Source of the DNA: Chitinophagaceae bacterium | GTDB taxonomy: Bacteria > Bacteroidota > Bacteroidia > Chitinophagales > Chitinophagaceae | Direction of reading: 5' to 3' | NCBI GenBank assembly: GCA_947457465.1 | Contig: CANGWB010000001.1 | Location: 248,001-312,000, forward strand | DNA: 64,000 bases | In this document: positions 8,991-16,380 of the stretch, one piece after another | Position numbering within the stretch: position 1 is the stretch's first letter | Layout of the letters: every line of letters begins with the position of its first letter | Notes under the pieces: model-generated | What the model saw: only the letters and a program-made list of their open reading frames with translations | What the model was told of the DNA's origin: nothing | Database searches by the model: none | Translations under genes and position numbers: made by a program

Positions 8991-10544
8991 TCAGGCACGC
9001 TTGCTGGCCAGAAACTTATCATGAACAACGGCAGCCATCGGTCTGCCCTGCACCTTACTCTCCAACCACGAAATGATGTCCAGGTAGGCAAAGGCCCGCG
9101 TTTGAAAACGGTCGCGTTCGAGGTGTTTGATCTCCTCAAGGAACTTTTCCAATTCCGGTTTGAGTTGTCGCGGCGAAAGCGGAAGCGACTTGCGCAGAAA
9201 GCGAAACATAGCCTCTTCGATCGCCGTCAGATTTTTCATTTTAGCCAGGAAGCGATAGGTTGATTTTGTCAATGATTCCATCAATGAATCATTACCCAAT
9301 TCATAGTGGGCCAGCAAATGCAAAAGTCTTGCGTAACACTGCAGGTCATAACGCAGATTGGTTGGCGAGTCAATGATCTTTCTCAAATAGTCGATGCTGC
9401 GCGCAGGATCACCGCTGCCAAAACAAAGCATCGCAAACTTATAATCCAACACCAATGACCGATGTGAATCGATGAACAACTCGATCGAATTCAGCTCAGC
9501 CTCAATAGCCGGAATTTGTTTCACCCCTGCTGCAAAGCTGCCATCCATGAAATGTCCATTGATTCGTGCCGTGCAGAGATAAATAAAACACTGTACGCGA
9601 AAATTATCGTTCGCCTGAATCCGCTCTGTTTTCGATAAGTCCTCCAATTGTTGCAGTGTTTTTCGGAAGGCCCGATGATGGCGTAGGTCGAACTGGGCAT
9701 TCAATAACGTATGGAGTCCTTTTATATAATGTCCTGTTTCGATGCGAATGCGGGTGGGGTCCTGTTCAAACAGTTCCACCCATTTTTGAGCATACCGATA
9801 ATACTGTATAAAATCCTGCCGAATGAAGGCATACCAGCTAAGACTTTGATAGAGATATAGGCGTTCATAGAAGCCGTCGTACTTCCAGGCATCTGCGGGT
9901 AGATGCTCTTGCAAAAATACGCGCACGGCCGCTTCATCCGATTGATCACGGGCATGTCCGTGCTGAACGAACCAGCTGAATAATTTAAGTGCCAGATTGG
10001 ACAATTGAGAAACACGATGGATCTGCTCTGTTACTTCGGTAGACTCCCGTGCAATCTCATCCGCCCGAAACTCGACCTGGCGGGTGATGTGCAATCCCTC
10101 AATGCGCTTTTCCAAGGATAATAACTGCGGTAGCACATTTATCTTATCGTAGGTCCTGGCCAATTCTTTGGCCCGATCAATCATCCGAAGACTGGGTAGA
10201 AATAATCCCTTTTTATAGAGTATGTGTGCGTAATCGAAGAGCTCATTGATCTCCAGATCGATACTGTCGGTTCGCTTCAATAAACGCAGACTTGCCAGGA
10301 TCTCTCGATACAAATGCGTCTTGAGGTTGGTCAGTTGTGATTTTGTGACTCCGGGCATCCTCCTGAGCAACGATTCTTCATTGTATGACGGCAGTTTGTC
10401 GATCAGATCGAATAATCGAACCACCTTCAATTCGCCGGTACGAGCCGAGGAGCGGTTTATATAGAGCTTGAAATGCCGCTTCTCCGCTTTTTCCAGCGAT
10501 TTGATCAATAAGAACAAGGCTTCAACAGGGCGGTTGGACATCAT
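8991..10544 (-). CDS. Large helical-repeat protein of unknown function
   Basis: A 517-residue protein with no signal peptide or membrane segment. It is almost entirely alpha-helical with irregular TPR-like helix pairs (for example residues 110-135, 275-330 and 380-430), rich in Leu, Arg, Tyr and Phe. I do not recognise a catalytic motif. Proteins of this size and helical make-up are common hypothetical proteins in Chitinophagia genomes, and the role is unknown. It stands upstream of pcrA on the same strand (65-base gap), and a perfect 8-base inverted repeat lies just before its start. Confidence 0.75.
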   Translation of the reverse strand: MMSNRPVEALFLLIKSLEKAEKRHFKLYINRSSARTGELKVVRLFDLIDKLPSYNEESLLRRMPGVTKSQLTNLKTHLYREILASLRLLKRTDSIDLEINELFDYAHILYKKGLFLPSLRMIDRAKELARTYDKINVLPQLLSLEKRIEGLHITRQVEFRADEIARESTEVTEQIHRVSQLSNLALKLFSWFVQHGHARDQSDEAAVRVFLQEHLPADAWKYDGFYERLYLYQSLSWYAFIRQDFIQYYRYAQKWVELFEQDPTRIRIETGHYIKGLHTLLNAQFDLRHHRAFRKTLQQLEDLSKTERIQANDNFRVQCFIYLCTARINGHFMDGSFAAGVKQIPAIEAELNSIELFIDSHRSLVLDYKFAMLCFGSGDPARSIDYLRKIIDSPTNLRYDLQCYARLLHLLAHYELGNDSLMESLTKSTYRFLAKMKNLTAIEEAMFRFLRKSLPLSPRQLKPELEKFLEEIKHLERDRFQTRAFAYLDIISWLESKVQGRPMAAVVHDKFLASKRA

Positions 10545-10555
10545 TGATGGTTTTC

Positions 10556-10586
10556 GTTGAAACCCCTGATGGGTAGGCGTTTCAAC
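10556..10586. repeat. Inverted repeat, possible operator
   Basis: GTTGAAAC (10556-10563) and GTTTCAAC (10579-10586) form a perfect 8-base inverted repeat with a 15-base centre. It lies 12 bases upstream of the 517-residue gene, in its leader or promoter region. It could be a regulator-binding site or an RNA hairpin. Confidence 0.45.
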
Positions 10587-10631
10587 TATTTAAACAGCGG
10601 GTTGCCATCCTTGTTCGAAAAGAAACTTGGC

Positions 10632-10662
10632 TTGGGGCCGCGTTTTGGCATCGCTAGTTTTG
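10632..10662 (+). promoter_or_regulatory. Promoter of candidate small RNA
   Basis: TTG at 10632-10634 and a perfect TAGTTTTG -7 element at 10655-10662 are separated by 20 bases, the best complete promoter in this intergenic region. No gene starts within the next 200 bases, and a strong terminator lies about 75-105 bases downstream, so the promoter appears to serve a short independent transcript. Confidence 0.65.
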
Positions 10663-10667
10663 TTTCG

Positions 10668-10768
10668 TGATGCAAGGGTAGAGGAGTTAACAACTGAACG
10701 CATTTACCTCTTTTTCATATGGCAAGCAATCGTTAGAGCCTTTCCGTTTCTACGGAAAGGCCTTTTTG
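10668..10768 (+). ncRNA. Candidate small RNA of about 100 nt
   Basis: Defined by a promoter ending at 10662 and an intrinsic terminator at 10738-10767. The body contains AGTTAACAACT (a small hairpin) and complementary GAGG/CCTC segments around it. A possible five-codon reading frame (ATG at 10715-10725 region, Met-Ala-Ser-Asn-Arg-stop) ends just before the terminator stem, so a leader-peptide attenuator is an alternative. I do not recognise an RNA family. The downstream asparaginase gene has its own promoter at 10872. Confidence 0.45.
10738..10767 (+). terminator. Intrinsic terminator
   Basis: GCCTTTCCG (10738-10746) and CGGAAAGGC (10753-10761) form a perfect 9-base stem with a 6-base loop, followed by CTTTTTGTTTT. 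It ends the candidate small RNA. Confidence 0.85.
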
Positions 10769-10871
10769 TTTTACAAATGTACCCACCGAATGCGGCCTGA
10801 TGTCTCAAAGAAAAAAATTTAATACAACTTGTTAGACATCCCAACGAGTGTTCGTTCCCGCATGATTGATT

Positions 10872-10879
10872 TACCTTTG
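10872..10879 (+). promoter_or_regulatory. -7 element of asparaginase gene
   Basis: TACCTTTG is a perfect -7 element, ending 14 bases before the ATG at 10894. A weak TTCG at 10851-10854 could be the -33 element. The stretch between the small-RNA terminator and this promoter (10770-10870) otherwise holds only a 7-base inverted repeat (GATGTCT at 10799-10805 / AGACATC at 10834-10840). Confidence 0.6.
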
Positions 10880-10893
10880 ATCAAAGCTTGCAT

Positions 10894-11391
10894 ATGGGCA
10901 TTCGGATATTCATCACCGGAGGTACGTTCGATAAGGAATACAATGAGCTAACCGGACAGCTTTATTTCAAGGACACGCACCTTCACGACCTGCTGGAAAT
11001 GGGGCGTGCACGCTTAGATCTGGAAATACGGACACTGATGATGGTCGATAGCCTGGAAATGACCGATGGGGACCGTGAACTGATCGCACACCAATGTAAA
11101 ACCTGCGAAGAACAGCAGATCGTGATCACACACGGCACCGATACCATGGCTGATACGGCTGAATATTTAAAAAACCAGGTCGAAGGGAAAACGATCGTAC
11201 TCACCGGCGCCATGATCCCGATCAAATTCGGCAGTTCGGATGGGCTATTCAACCTGAGCTCAGCACTGGCCTTTGCCCAAACACTTCCTCCGGGCGTTTA
11301 TGTAGCGATGAATGGTCGTTACTTCCATGCAGGGAACGTGCGAAAAAACAAAGAGTCCGGGGCTTTTGAAGAAAAGAACCCCAGCACATAA
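10894..11391 (+). CDS. Single-domain asparaginase-like protein
   Basis: 165 residues matching only the N-terminal half of the asparaginase/glutaminase fold. The first catalytic threonine motif TGGTFDK and the second motif HGTDTM (active-site Thr-Asp) are both present, as is the VLTGAMIP strand. Ordinary asparaginases are about 330 residues with a second domain; this one ends after FHAGNVRKNK and a short tail. Stand-alone N-terminal-domain proteins of this length are a recurrent type, so it need not be a truncation. Activity on asparagine is unproven. ATG 10894 is favoured over the TTG two codons upstream. Confidence 0.85.
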   Translation: MGIRIFITGGTFDKEYNELTGQLYFKDTHLHDLLEMGRARLDLEIRTLMMVDSLEMTDGDRELIAHQCKTCEEQQIVITHGTDTMADTAEYLKNQVEGKTIVLTGAMIPIKFGSSDGLFNLSSALAFAQTLPPGVYVAMNGRYFHAGNVRKNKESGAFEEKNPST

Positions 11392-11397
11392 AAGCAA

Positions 11398-11447
11398 AAG
11401 GCCAGGCAACCACGGGGATGGAAAATTCCCGATGATCTCCTGGCCTT
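11398..11447. terminator. Hairpin between convergent genes
   Basis: AAGGCCAGG (11398-11406) pairs with CCTGGCCTT (11439-11447) around a long centre that itself holds GGGGA/TTCCC. It lies between the asparaginase and OmpA-like gene ends and may terminate both, though no T-tract follows on either strand. Confidence 0.45.
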
Positions 11448-11474
11448 CTCGTCTATTGGTCTCTTCTGCTCGAC

Positions 11475-12365
11475 TTATTTCGGTGTCTCCAACAACTTGA
11501 AGAATTGATCCAACTGAGGCAACACTACGATACGAGTGCGGCGATTGGCGGCTTTACCTTCTTTAGTGCCATTGTCTGCAACGGGACTGTACTCACCTCG
11601 TCCGGCAGCAACCATTTTGGCCGGATCCAAACCATATTGTTTTTGCAGCAGACGCACAACGGTTGTGGCGCGTTTCACACTTAAGTCCCAGTTATCGCTG
11701 ATCGGACCGCTTCCATTGAATGCAATATTATCGGTATGGCCTTCAACCATGAATTCCAGGTCGGGCTGATTCTTCAAAACAGTAGCCACTTTACCGAGCA
11801 CGCCTTTCGCTTTCTCGTTGATGTCATAACTACCGGTAGTGAACAACAATTTATCTGAGATATCGATGTATACGACACCCTTATCAATCTTGATATTGAT
11901 ATCCTGATCATCCAGATTTCCAATGGCCCCTTTCAAATTCATAACCAACGCCATGTTCATGGAGTCTTTTTTCGCCATTTGCTGCTGCAGGGTCTGGATA
12001 TAGGCATCTTTCGCGCCCATGTTATCCATGGATTTGCGAATGCTCTCCGCCTGTTGGCTGGAGATCACCGACATCGTCTCCAGTTGCTTGATCGCCTGGT
12101 TGTTGTTCTGCTTGAGGAATTCAACCTGGTCGCCCAGCTCTGTGATCTTAGTAGCCATTAATGCCTTCTCACGCTCACAAGCTTCTTTTTGACGGGCAAG
12201 GGTTGCCTTCTCCGTGGCGCACTCGTTCATGTCGCCCTCGAGGGTCTTGTACTTGCTTTCCAGTTGCTGAAAGTCGGCTTGAGCGGATTTGAATTTCTTG
12301 CTGCTGACACAGGAACCTAAAGAAAGGAGGGTCAGCGTCGAAAACAGAAACAATCGGGTCTGCAT
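11475..12365 (-). CDS. OmpA family peptidoglycan-binding lipoprotein
   Basis: A 296-residue outer-membrane lipoprotein. The signal peptide ends in the lipobox LGSC (Cys at about 19). Next comes a long coiled-coil (about residues 25-130, heptad-like and rich in Lys, Glu and Gln), then a C-terminal OmpA domain with EGHTDNIAF, DLSVKRATTVV and the terminal GRGEYSPV and NRRTRIVV strands that bind peptidoglycan. The architecture suggests a tether across the periplasm. ATG 12365 starts exactly at the signal peptide; the longer frame adds a non-conserved leader. Confidence 0.93.
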   Translation of the reverse strand: MQTRLFLFSTLTLLSLGSCVSSKKFKSAQADFQQLESKYKTLEGDMNECATEKATLARQKEACEREKALMATKITELGDQVEFLKQNNNQAIKQLETMSVISSQQAESIRKSMDNMGAKDAYIQTLQQQMAKKDSMNMALVMNLKGAIGNLDDQDINIKIDKGVVYIDISDKLLFTTGSYDINEKAKGVLGKVATVLKNQPDLEFMVEGHTDNIAFNGSGPISDNWDLSVKRATTVVRLLQKQYGLDPAKMVAAGRGEYSPVADNGTKEGKAANRRTRIVVLPQLDQFFKLLETPK

Positions 12366-12471
12366 AGTAAGTGGTTTTATTTTTAGATCGCCATTGGTGG
12401 AATTTTCACACCAAGGACCCAAAATCAGGGCAAATATAACCCCGACAAAACAGATAGGGCCTTTTTATCGC

Positions 12472-12479
12472 TACCTTGC
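12472..12479 (+). promoter_or_regulatory. -7-like element of cmoA
   Basis: TACCTTGC ends 2 bases before the ATG at 12482. It belongs to the TAnCTTGC variant also seen before pcrA and the DUF5606 gene. Confidence 0.45.
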
Positions 12480-12481
12480 AA

Positions 12482-13225
12482 ATGAATTTTAACACTATGG
12501 GCAAAGACCAGGTATTTCGCACAGAGATCGAGAAAGCCAGTGACTTCAAATTCGGAGCCAACGTGGCCAAAGTATTTGACGATATGGTCAGCCGATCCGT
12601 TCCCTTCTACGGAGAGATCCAGCGAATGGTGGCCGAGCTGGCCGCTGATCACACCCAGCCCGGAACCGACGTATATGACCTGGGTTGCTCCACCGGCACC
12701 ACGCTCATCGGTATGAATACGCTGGTAGATCCGAATATCCGCTTCATCGGCATCGACGACTCGCAGGAAATGCTGGATAAGTGCAAGTCAAAGCTCATGG
12801 AAATAGGCTTCTCCCGAAACTACGATCTCCGGTGTGCCGATCTGGGAAAGGGTGTAGAGGTGAGCAACGCTTCCGTAGTGGTGCTGTGCCTGACTCTTCA
12901 ATTCGTACGCCCCATTTACCGAGAAAAATTGCTGCGCGACATCTATCAGGGACTGGTTCCGGGTGGAGCATTGATCCTCGTAGAAAAGATACTGGCCGAA
13001 GACAGTAGATACAATCGGGATTTCATAGAATACTACTACGACTATAAGCGCCGAAATGATTATAGTGAAATGGAGATCTCGCAAAAAAGAGAAGCACTGG
13101 AGAATGTGCTCGTTCCTTATAAACTAAGCGAAAACATCGCTCTGCTACGCGATCATGGATTCGCCCATTGCGAAGTGTTTTTCAAGTGGTACAATTTTGC
13201 CGGACTGATCGCTGTAAAAAAATGA
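12482..13225 (+). CDS. cmoA: Carboxy-S-adenosyl-L-methionine synthase
   Basis: A class I methyltransferase-fold enzyme that makes carboxy-SAM from SAM and prephenate for wobble-uridine (cmo5U) modification. 247 residues, the same length as E. coli CmoA, with shared features along the whole protein: VFDDMVSRSVPFY, the SAM loop VYDLGCSTGTT, ASVVVLCLTLQF, YQGLVPGGALILVEK and the YSEMEISQKREALENVL segment. It overlaps the next gene by 4 bases (ATGA). The partner cmoB is not in the window. The start may instead be ATG 12497, because the -7-like element is only 2 bases from 12482. Confidence 0.9.
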   Translation: MNFNTMGKDQVFRTEIEKASDFKFGANVAKVFDDMVSRSVPFYGEIQRMVAELAADHTQPGTDVYDLGCSTGTTLIGMNTLVDPNIRFIGIDDSQEMLDKCKSKLMEIGFSRNYDLRCADLGKGVEVSNASVVVLCLTLQFVRPIYREKLLRDIYQGLVPGGALILVEKILAEDSRYNRDFIEYYYDYKRRNDYSEMEISQKREALENVLVPYKLSENIALLRDHGFAHCEVFFKWYNFAGLIAVKK

Positions 13226-13941
13226 TCCCCATGGTCGCAATCGGTAATTTCTTTTTCAGACACAGAAACTGGCTGTTCATCGTTTTTTATGCGGCCCTTT
13301 TTCTTCCCTCTCCGACTCTTTTTCCAGCTACGGTAGACCTGTGGTCAATCGGTATCGGACTGACCGTAACGATTGTCGGACAACTCGTACGCGGACTTAC
13401 CATCGGCCTCGCCTATATCGTACGCGGCGGTAAAGAAGGCAAACCCTATGCTGAAGGCTTGGTGACCGAAGGGATCTTTCGTCATTGCCGCAACCCCCTC
13501 TATGTTGGTAATATTTTGATGCTACTCGGCGTAGGCATTCTGGCCAACTCGCTTTACTACGTTGCGATCATGATCCCCCTGTTTCTTTTCATCTATCAGG
13601 CGATCGTACTGGCAGAGGAAGATTTTCTTCGCAATAAATTCGGTAGCGGATTCGATGCCTATTGTAAAGACGTAAATCGTTGGTGGCCAAAGATCAGCGG
13701 ACTTTCCTCCACACTGAGCAGCATGAGCTTCAACTGGAAACGATGGATCCTGAAAGAGCACACCACTCAATTCATCTGGCTCATCGGAATTGCCTTGCTG
13801 CTGCTGATCAATCACCCGAATCTCACCGGAAACAACCCAGAATGCAGAAATACCTGGCTGATCGGGTCATTGTCGGGACTCACGGCCGTTTATGTGTTGA
13901 TCCGCTTTCTTAAAAAAACCGGACGTTTTTCCGCTGAATAA
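13222..13941 (+). CDS. Isoprenylcysteine/phospholipid methyltransferase-like membrane protein
   Basis: 239 residues with five or six membrane segments. The motif GIFRHCRNPLYVGN, with its downstream hydrophobic helices and the EEDFLRNKFGSGFDAYCKDV segment, is the ICMT/PEMT catalytic core that binds SAM at the membrane. The C-terminal part adds two further membrane helices. The natural substrate in bacteria is generally unknown. The ATG overlaps the cmoA stop (ATGA), so the pair is translationally coupled. Confidence 0.88.
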   Translation: MIPMVAIGNFFFRHRNWLFIVFYAALFLPSPTLFPATVDLWSIGIGLTVTIVGQLVRGLTIGLAYIVRGGKEGKPYAEGLVTEGIFRHCRNPLYVGNILMLLGVGILANSLYYVAIMIPLFLFIYQAIVLAEEDFLRNKFGSGFDAYCKDVNRWWPKISGLSSTLSSMSFNWKRWILKEHTTQFIWLIGIALLLLINHPNLTGNNPECRNTWLIGSLSGLTAVYVLIRFLKKTGRFSAE

Positions 13942-13968
13942 CCCCTTTCCCTGCCCTTACCCATTAAA

Positions 13969-13989
13969 CCTTCTACCTTCTACTTTCTA
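13969..13989. repeat. Short tandem repeat
   Basis: Three near-identical 7-base units (CCTTCTA, CCTTCTA, CTTTCTA) lie in the gap before the Nfu-type gene. The strand is pyrimidine-only except for one A per unit. No function is apparent. Confidence 0.6.
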
Positions 13990-14035
13990 CCAATAGTATT
14001 CCTGTCCCCCTAAACTTCGGGCACAGTTTCTGCGT

Positions 14036-14043
14036 TATTTTTG
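14036..14043 (+). promoter_or_regulatory. -7 element of Nfu-type gene
   Basis: TATTTTTG is a perfect -7 element 17 bases before the ATG. The possible -33 element is weak (TTCG around 14016-14019). Confidence 0.5.
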
Positions 14044-14060
14044 CATCCAATAGAATTATT

Positions 14061-14660
14061 ATGATCAAGACCGGTAACCCCATCATCAGCATCTATACGG
14101 AAATGACCCCCAACCCGGAGACGATGAAGTTTGTCGCTAACAAACTCCTCTATCCCGGCAAGAGTGCTGATTTTCCTGATGTGGAATCTGCCACACCCTC
14201 CCCGCTAGCAACTGAACTGTTCGGATTCCCGTTCATCAAGGCTGTTTTCATCGCCAGTAATTTTGTGACGCTTACCAAAACTGCGGACGCCGACTGGAAT
14301 GATGTGATTCCTTCCATCCGTGAATTCCTGAAAGATTATCTGGAAGAAGGTAAAGCTGTCATCAACGAAGAGGAAATGGCGCAACGTCGGACGCAACAAA
14401 GCGGTAATGAGGTATCCGCTGATGACGATGATGTCGTAAAACGTATTAAAGAACTGCTCGATAATTACGTTCGTCCCGCTGTTGAAATGGACGGAGGCGC
14501 TATTCAGTTCAAAAGTTATTCTGAAGGAACGGTCAGCCTGGCCATGCAGGGAAGCTGCAGCGGTTGTCCTTCTTCCATGATCACTTTGAAAGCCGGCATT
14601 GAAGGCATGATGAAAAGAATGATCCCCGAAGTAAAGGAAGTAGTCGCCGAGTCTGAATAA
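14061..14660 (+). CDS. Nfu-type iron-sulfur scaffold protein
   Basis: 199 residues in two domains. The N-terminal Nfu domain (about 10-100; TEMTPNPETMKFVAN, ELFGFPFIKAVFIASNFVTLTK in two pieces) is followed by an acidic linker and the C-terminal NifU domain (about 120-199) with the cluster-binding CxxC C166/C169 in GSCSGCPSS. This is the arrangement of mitochondrial NFU1, used to deliver Fe-S clusters to client enzymes. No suf or isc genes adjoin it. A strong terminator follows. Confidence 0.93.
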   Translation: MIKTGNPIISIYTEMTPNPETMKFVANKLLYPGKSADFPDVESATPSPLATELFGFPFIKAVFIASNFVTLTKTADADWNDVIPSIREFLKDYLEEGKAVINEEEMAQRRTQQSGNEVSADDDDVVKRIKELLDNYVRPAVEMDGGAIQFKSYSEGTVSLAMQGSCSGCPSSMITLKAGIEGMMKRMIPEVKEVVAESE

Positions 14661-14678
14661 TAGAAAATTACCTGATAC

Positions 14679-14707
14679 AAAAAGCCCCGATCTTCTCGGG
14701 GCTTTTT
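14679..14707 (+). terminator. Intrinsic terminator after Nfu-type gene
   Basis: GCCCCGA (14684-14690) and TCGGGGC (14696-14702) with flanking A5/T5 make a 12-base stem, a 5-base loop and a T-tract. The flanking A-tract means it could work in both directions. Confidence 0.9.
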
Positions 14708-14768
14708 AATGTCGACTATCGATGGTTCAAAAAAATCAACTATTTGAGTCCAAATTTGTTATCGTGGC

Positions 14769-15533
14769 ATGGTCCAAGTATTAAAAGAGAAAATCGATCC
14801 GATCCGGCAGGAAATAGTACAACACCCTCTTTATGAGTCCCTTAGTTCTCTTTCCGACCTTCGGCGATTCGCCGAGGTGCACGTATTTGCCGTGTGGGAT
14901 TTCATGAGTTTATTAAAAAGCCTGCAGCGAAACCTGACCTGTATCGACAACCCCTGGGTTCCGGTGGGCTCAGCCAATAGCCGGTATTTGATCAACGAGA
15001 TCGTTACCGGTGAGGAAAGTGACATCGATCCGCGAGGAAACCGGATCAGTCATTTTGAATTGTACCTGCGTGCCATGAATGAATTGGGTGCGGATAGCGG
15101 TCCGATTCGGGCGCTGATCGGTCAGTGCCAAGCGGGCACATCGATAACAGATGCATTAAATAAAACCGACCTGCCTGATGGAGTTCGTGATTTCTGCTCT
15201 TTTACTTTTTCGTTGATCCAAAACGCGCCTGTTCACGTACAAGCCGCGGTATTCACATTCGGACGGGAGGACCTGATTCCGGACATGTTCCATGAACTGG
15301 TTACACGTTTATCCGAACGTTATCCTGAGGAAACAAACACTTTCCGATATTACTTGGAACGACATATTGAAGTTGACGGCGATCACCATAGCCAATTAGC
15401 GCTTGAAATGGTTCAGGAGCTTTGCGGAGATGATCCTAAAAAATGGGAGGAAGCGGCAATTGCCTGCGAGCAGGCACTTCGGTTGAGAAAGGGGCTTTGG
15501 GATGTTGTGGTTTCATCTCCGGAAGTTGCATAA
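14769..15533 (+). CDS. DUF3050 family protein, probable haem-oxygenase-like metal oxidase
   Basis: 254 residues, all helical. The features I associate with DUF3050 are visible in order: EVHVFAVWDFM (E36, H38), NEIVTGEESD (E77, E82, E83), SHFELYLRAMNELGAD (H95, E97), FTFGREDLIPDMF (E167) and YYLERHIEVDGDHH (H199, E201, D205, H206). The spacing of these acidic and His residues on helices is what is expected of a haem-oxygenase-fold di-metal oxidase. No substrate is known and the neighbours give no clear pathway. It is flanked by terminators on both sides, so it is transcribed alone. Confidence 0.85.
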   Translation: MVQVLKEKIDPIRQEIVQHPLYESLSSLSDLRRFAEVHVFAVWDFMSLLKSLQRNLTCIDNPWVPVGSANSRYLINEIVTGEESDIDPRGNRISHFELYLRAMNELGADSGPIRALIGQCQAGTSITDALNKTDLPDGVRDFCSFTFSLIQNAPVHVQAAVFTFGREDLIPDMFHELVTRLSERYPEETNTFRYYLERHIEVDGDHHSQLALEMVQELCGDDPKKWEEAAIACEQALRLRKGLWDVVVSSPEVA

Positions 15534-15562
15534 ATAAAAAATCTCCCGGTTTCCCGGGAGAT
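15534..15562 (-). terminator. Intrinsic terminator of beta-barrel gene
   Basis: ATCTCCCGG (15541-15549) and CCGGGAGAT (15554-15562) form a perfect 9-base stem with a 4-base loop. On the minus strand it is followed by TTTTTATTTA, so it ends the minus-strand beta-barrel gene. Confidence 0.88.
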
Positions 15563-15582
15563 CTCCGTACAAACAGGATGCG

Positions 15583-16260
15583 TTAGAGCCTGAAACCCAC
15601 ACCACCGGTCAGGTTCAAAACGGACATGCGCTGCTTGATCTTTTCTGTGAAGGAATTGTCATAGGATGTAACAGTAAAGTCAGGATACAAATAAGTAAAA
15701 TCCATGTTTGCAAAAATGAACAACCGAGAGTCATTCATTTTGACACGGATGTTCGCCCCACCCTGCATTACAGGGGTAGTGCTCCAATCTTCCTTCAATA
15801 AAGCAGTACCCTGGTATTTGATCCGAGGCGTGTTGGCTGTTGCAACTCCAGCCATCGCTCGCAGATCCAAACAAACCTGATCGTCCAGATCGATCGTAAG
15901 GGTCGGACCAACAGTCAGTCCATAAAACTGCCAATGATCCAAACTAACGTTGATCGTTCCACCATTGTCGGGTATGGCCACAGACTTAGCCGCATTGAAG
16001 AAATTGTAAAAGACGCCTGCCCCGAGACCCAGGTTTTTACCGAGCTTGTATCCATACTGTAACCCTACGTTCACACCGGTCTTAGCAAAGCCCGCCTCCT
16101 CATTGTCGAGGTTATTGCTTCCAAAATCTCCGGCCGGAAAGCCGGCACCCACATGCAATGCCAGATACTGATATTTTTCTGGGGTGGTTTCTTTGTTCTC
16201 TTGAGCTCCAACCAATAGCGGTAAAAAGATCAACAGCCATGCGTAAAATTGTTTTTTCAT
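15583..16260 (-). CDS. Outer-membrane beta-barrel protein (porin-like)
   Basis: 225 residues with a signal peptide (about 1-19, ending VGAQ) and alternating hydrophobic strands typical of an eight-stranded OmpW/OmpA-like barrel (for example LALHVGAGFPAGDF, VGLQYGYKL, GLGAGVFYNF). The C-terminal residues (LTGGVGFRL) end in an aromatic/hydrophobic strand as barrel proteins do. The ligand is unknown. It has its own terminator and is divergent from pnuC. Confidence 0.85.
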   Translation of the reverse strand: MKKQFYAWLLIFLPLLVGAQENKETTPEKYQYLALHVGAGFPAGDFGSNNLDNEEAGFAKTGVNVGLQYGYKLGKNLGLGAGVFYNFFNAAKSVAIPDNGGTINVSLDHWQFYGLTVGPTLTIDLDDQVCLDLRAMAGVATANTPRIKYQGTALLKEDWSTTPVMQGGANIRVKMNDSRLFIFANMDFTYLYPDFTVTSYDNSFTEKIKQRMSVLNLTGGVGFRL

Positions 16261-16365
16261 GAGTTTATGTTTTGATGATCAATGAACCGCAAACTACAGG
16301 CGGCCCCGATGGCTATCAATGATGGCATACATTCCGTCAGATGATGGGCATCAGCTACGGACAAT

Positions 16366-16373
16366 TACCTTTG
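16366..16373 (+). promoter_or_regulatory. -7 element of pnuC operon
   Basis: TACCTTTG, a perfect -7 element, ends 7 bases before the pnuC ATG. The mRNA should start within a few bases of the start codon. I see no riboswitch-sized leader upstream of this NAD-precursor transporter. Confidence 0.65.
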
Positions 16374-16380
16374 TTATCAC

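Noticed and set aside
13969-13989. Three 7-base tandem units as a CRISPR or regulatory array
   Set aside because: Units are too short and have no spacers; simple low-complexity sequence.
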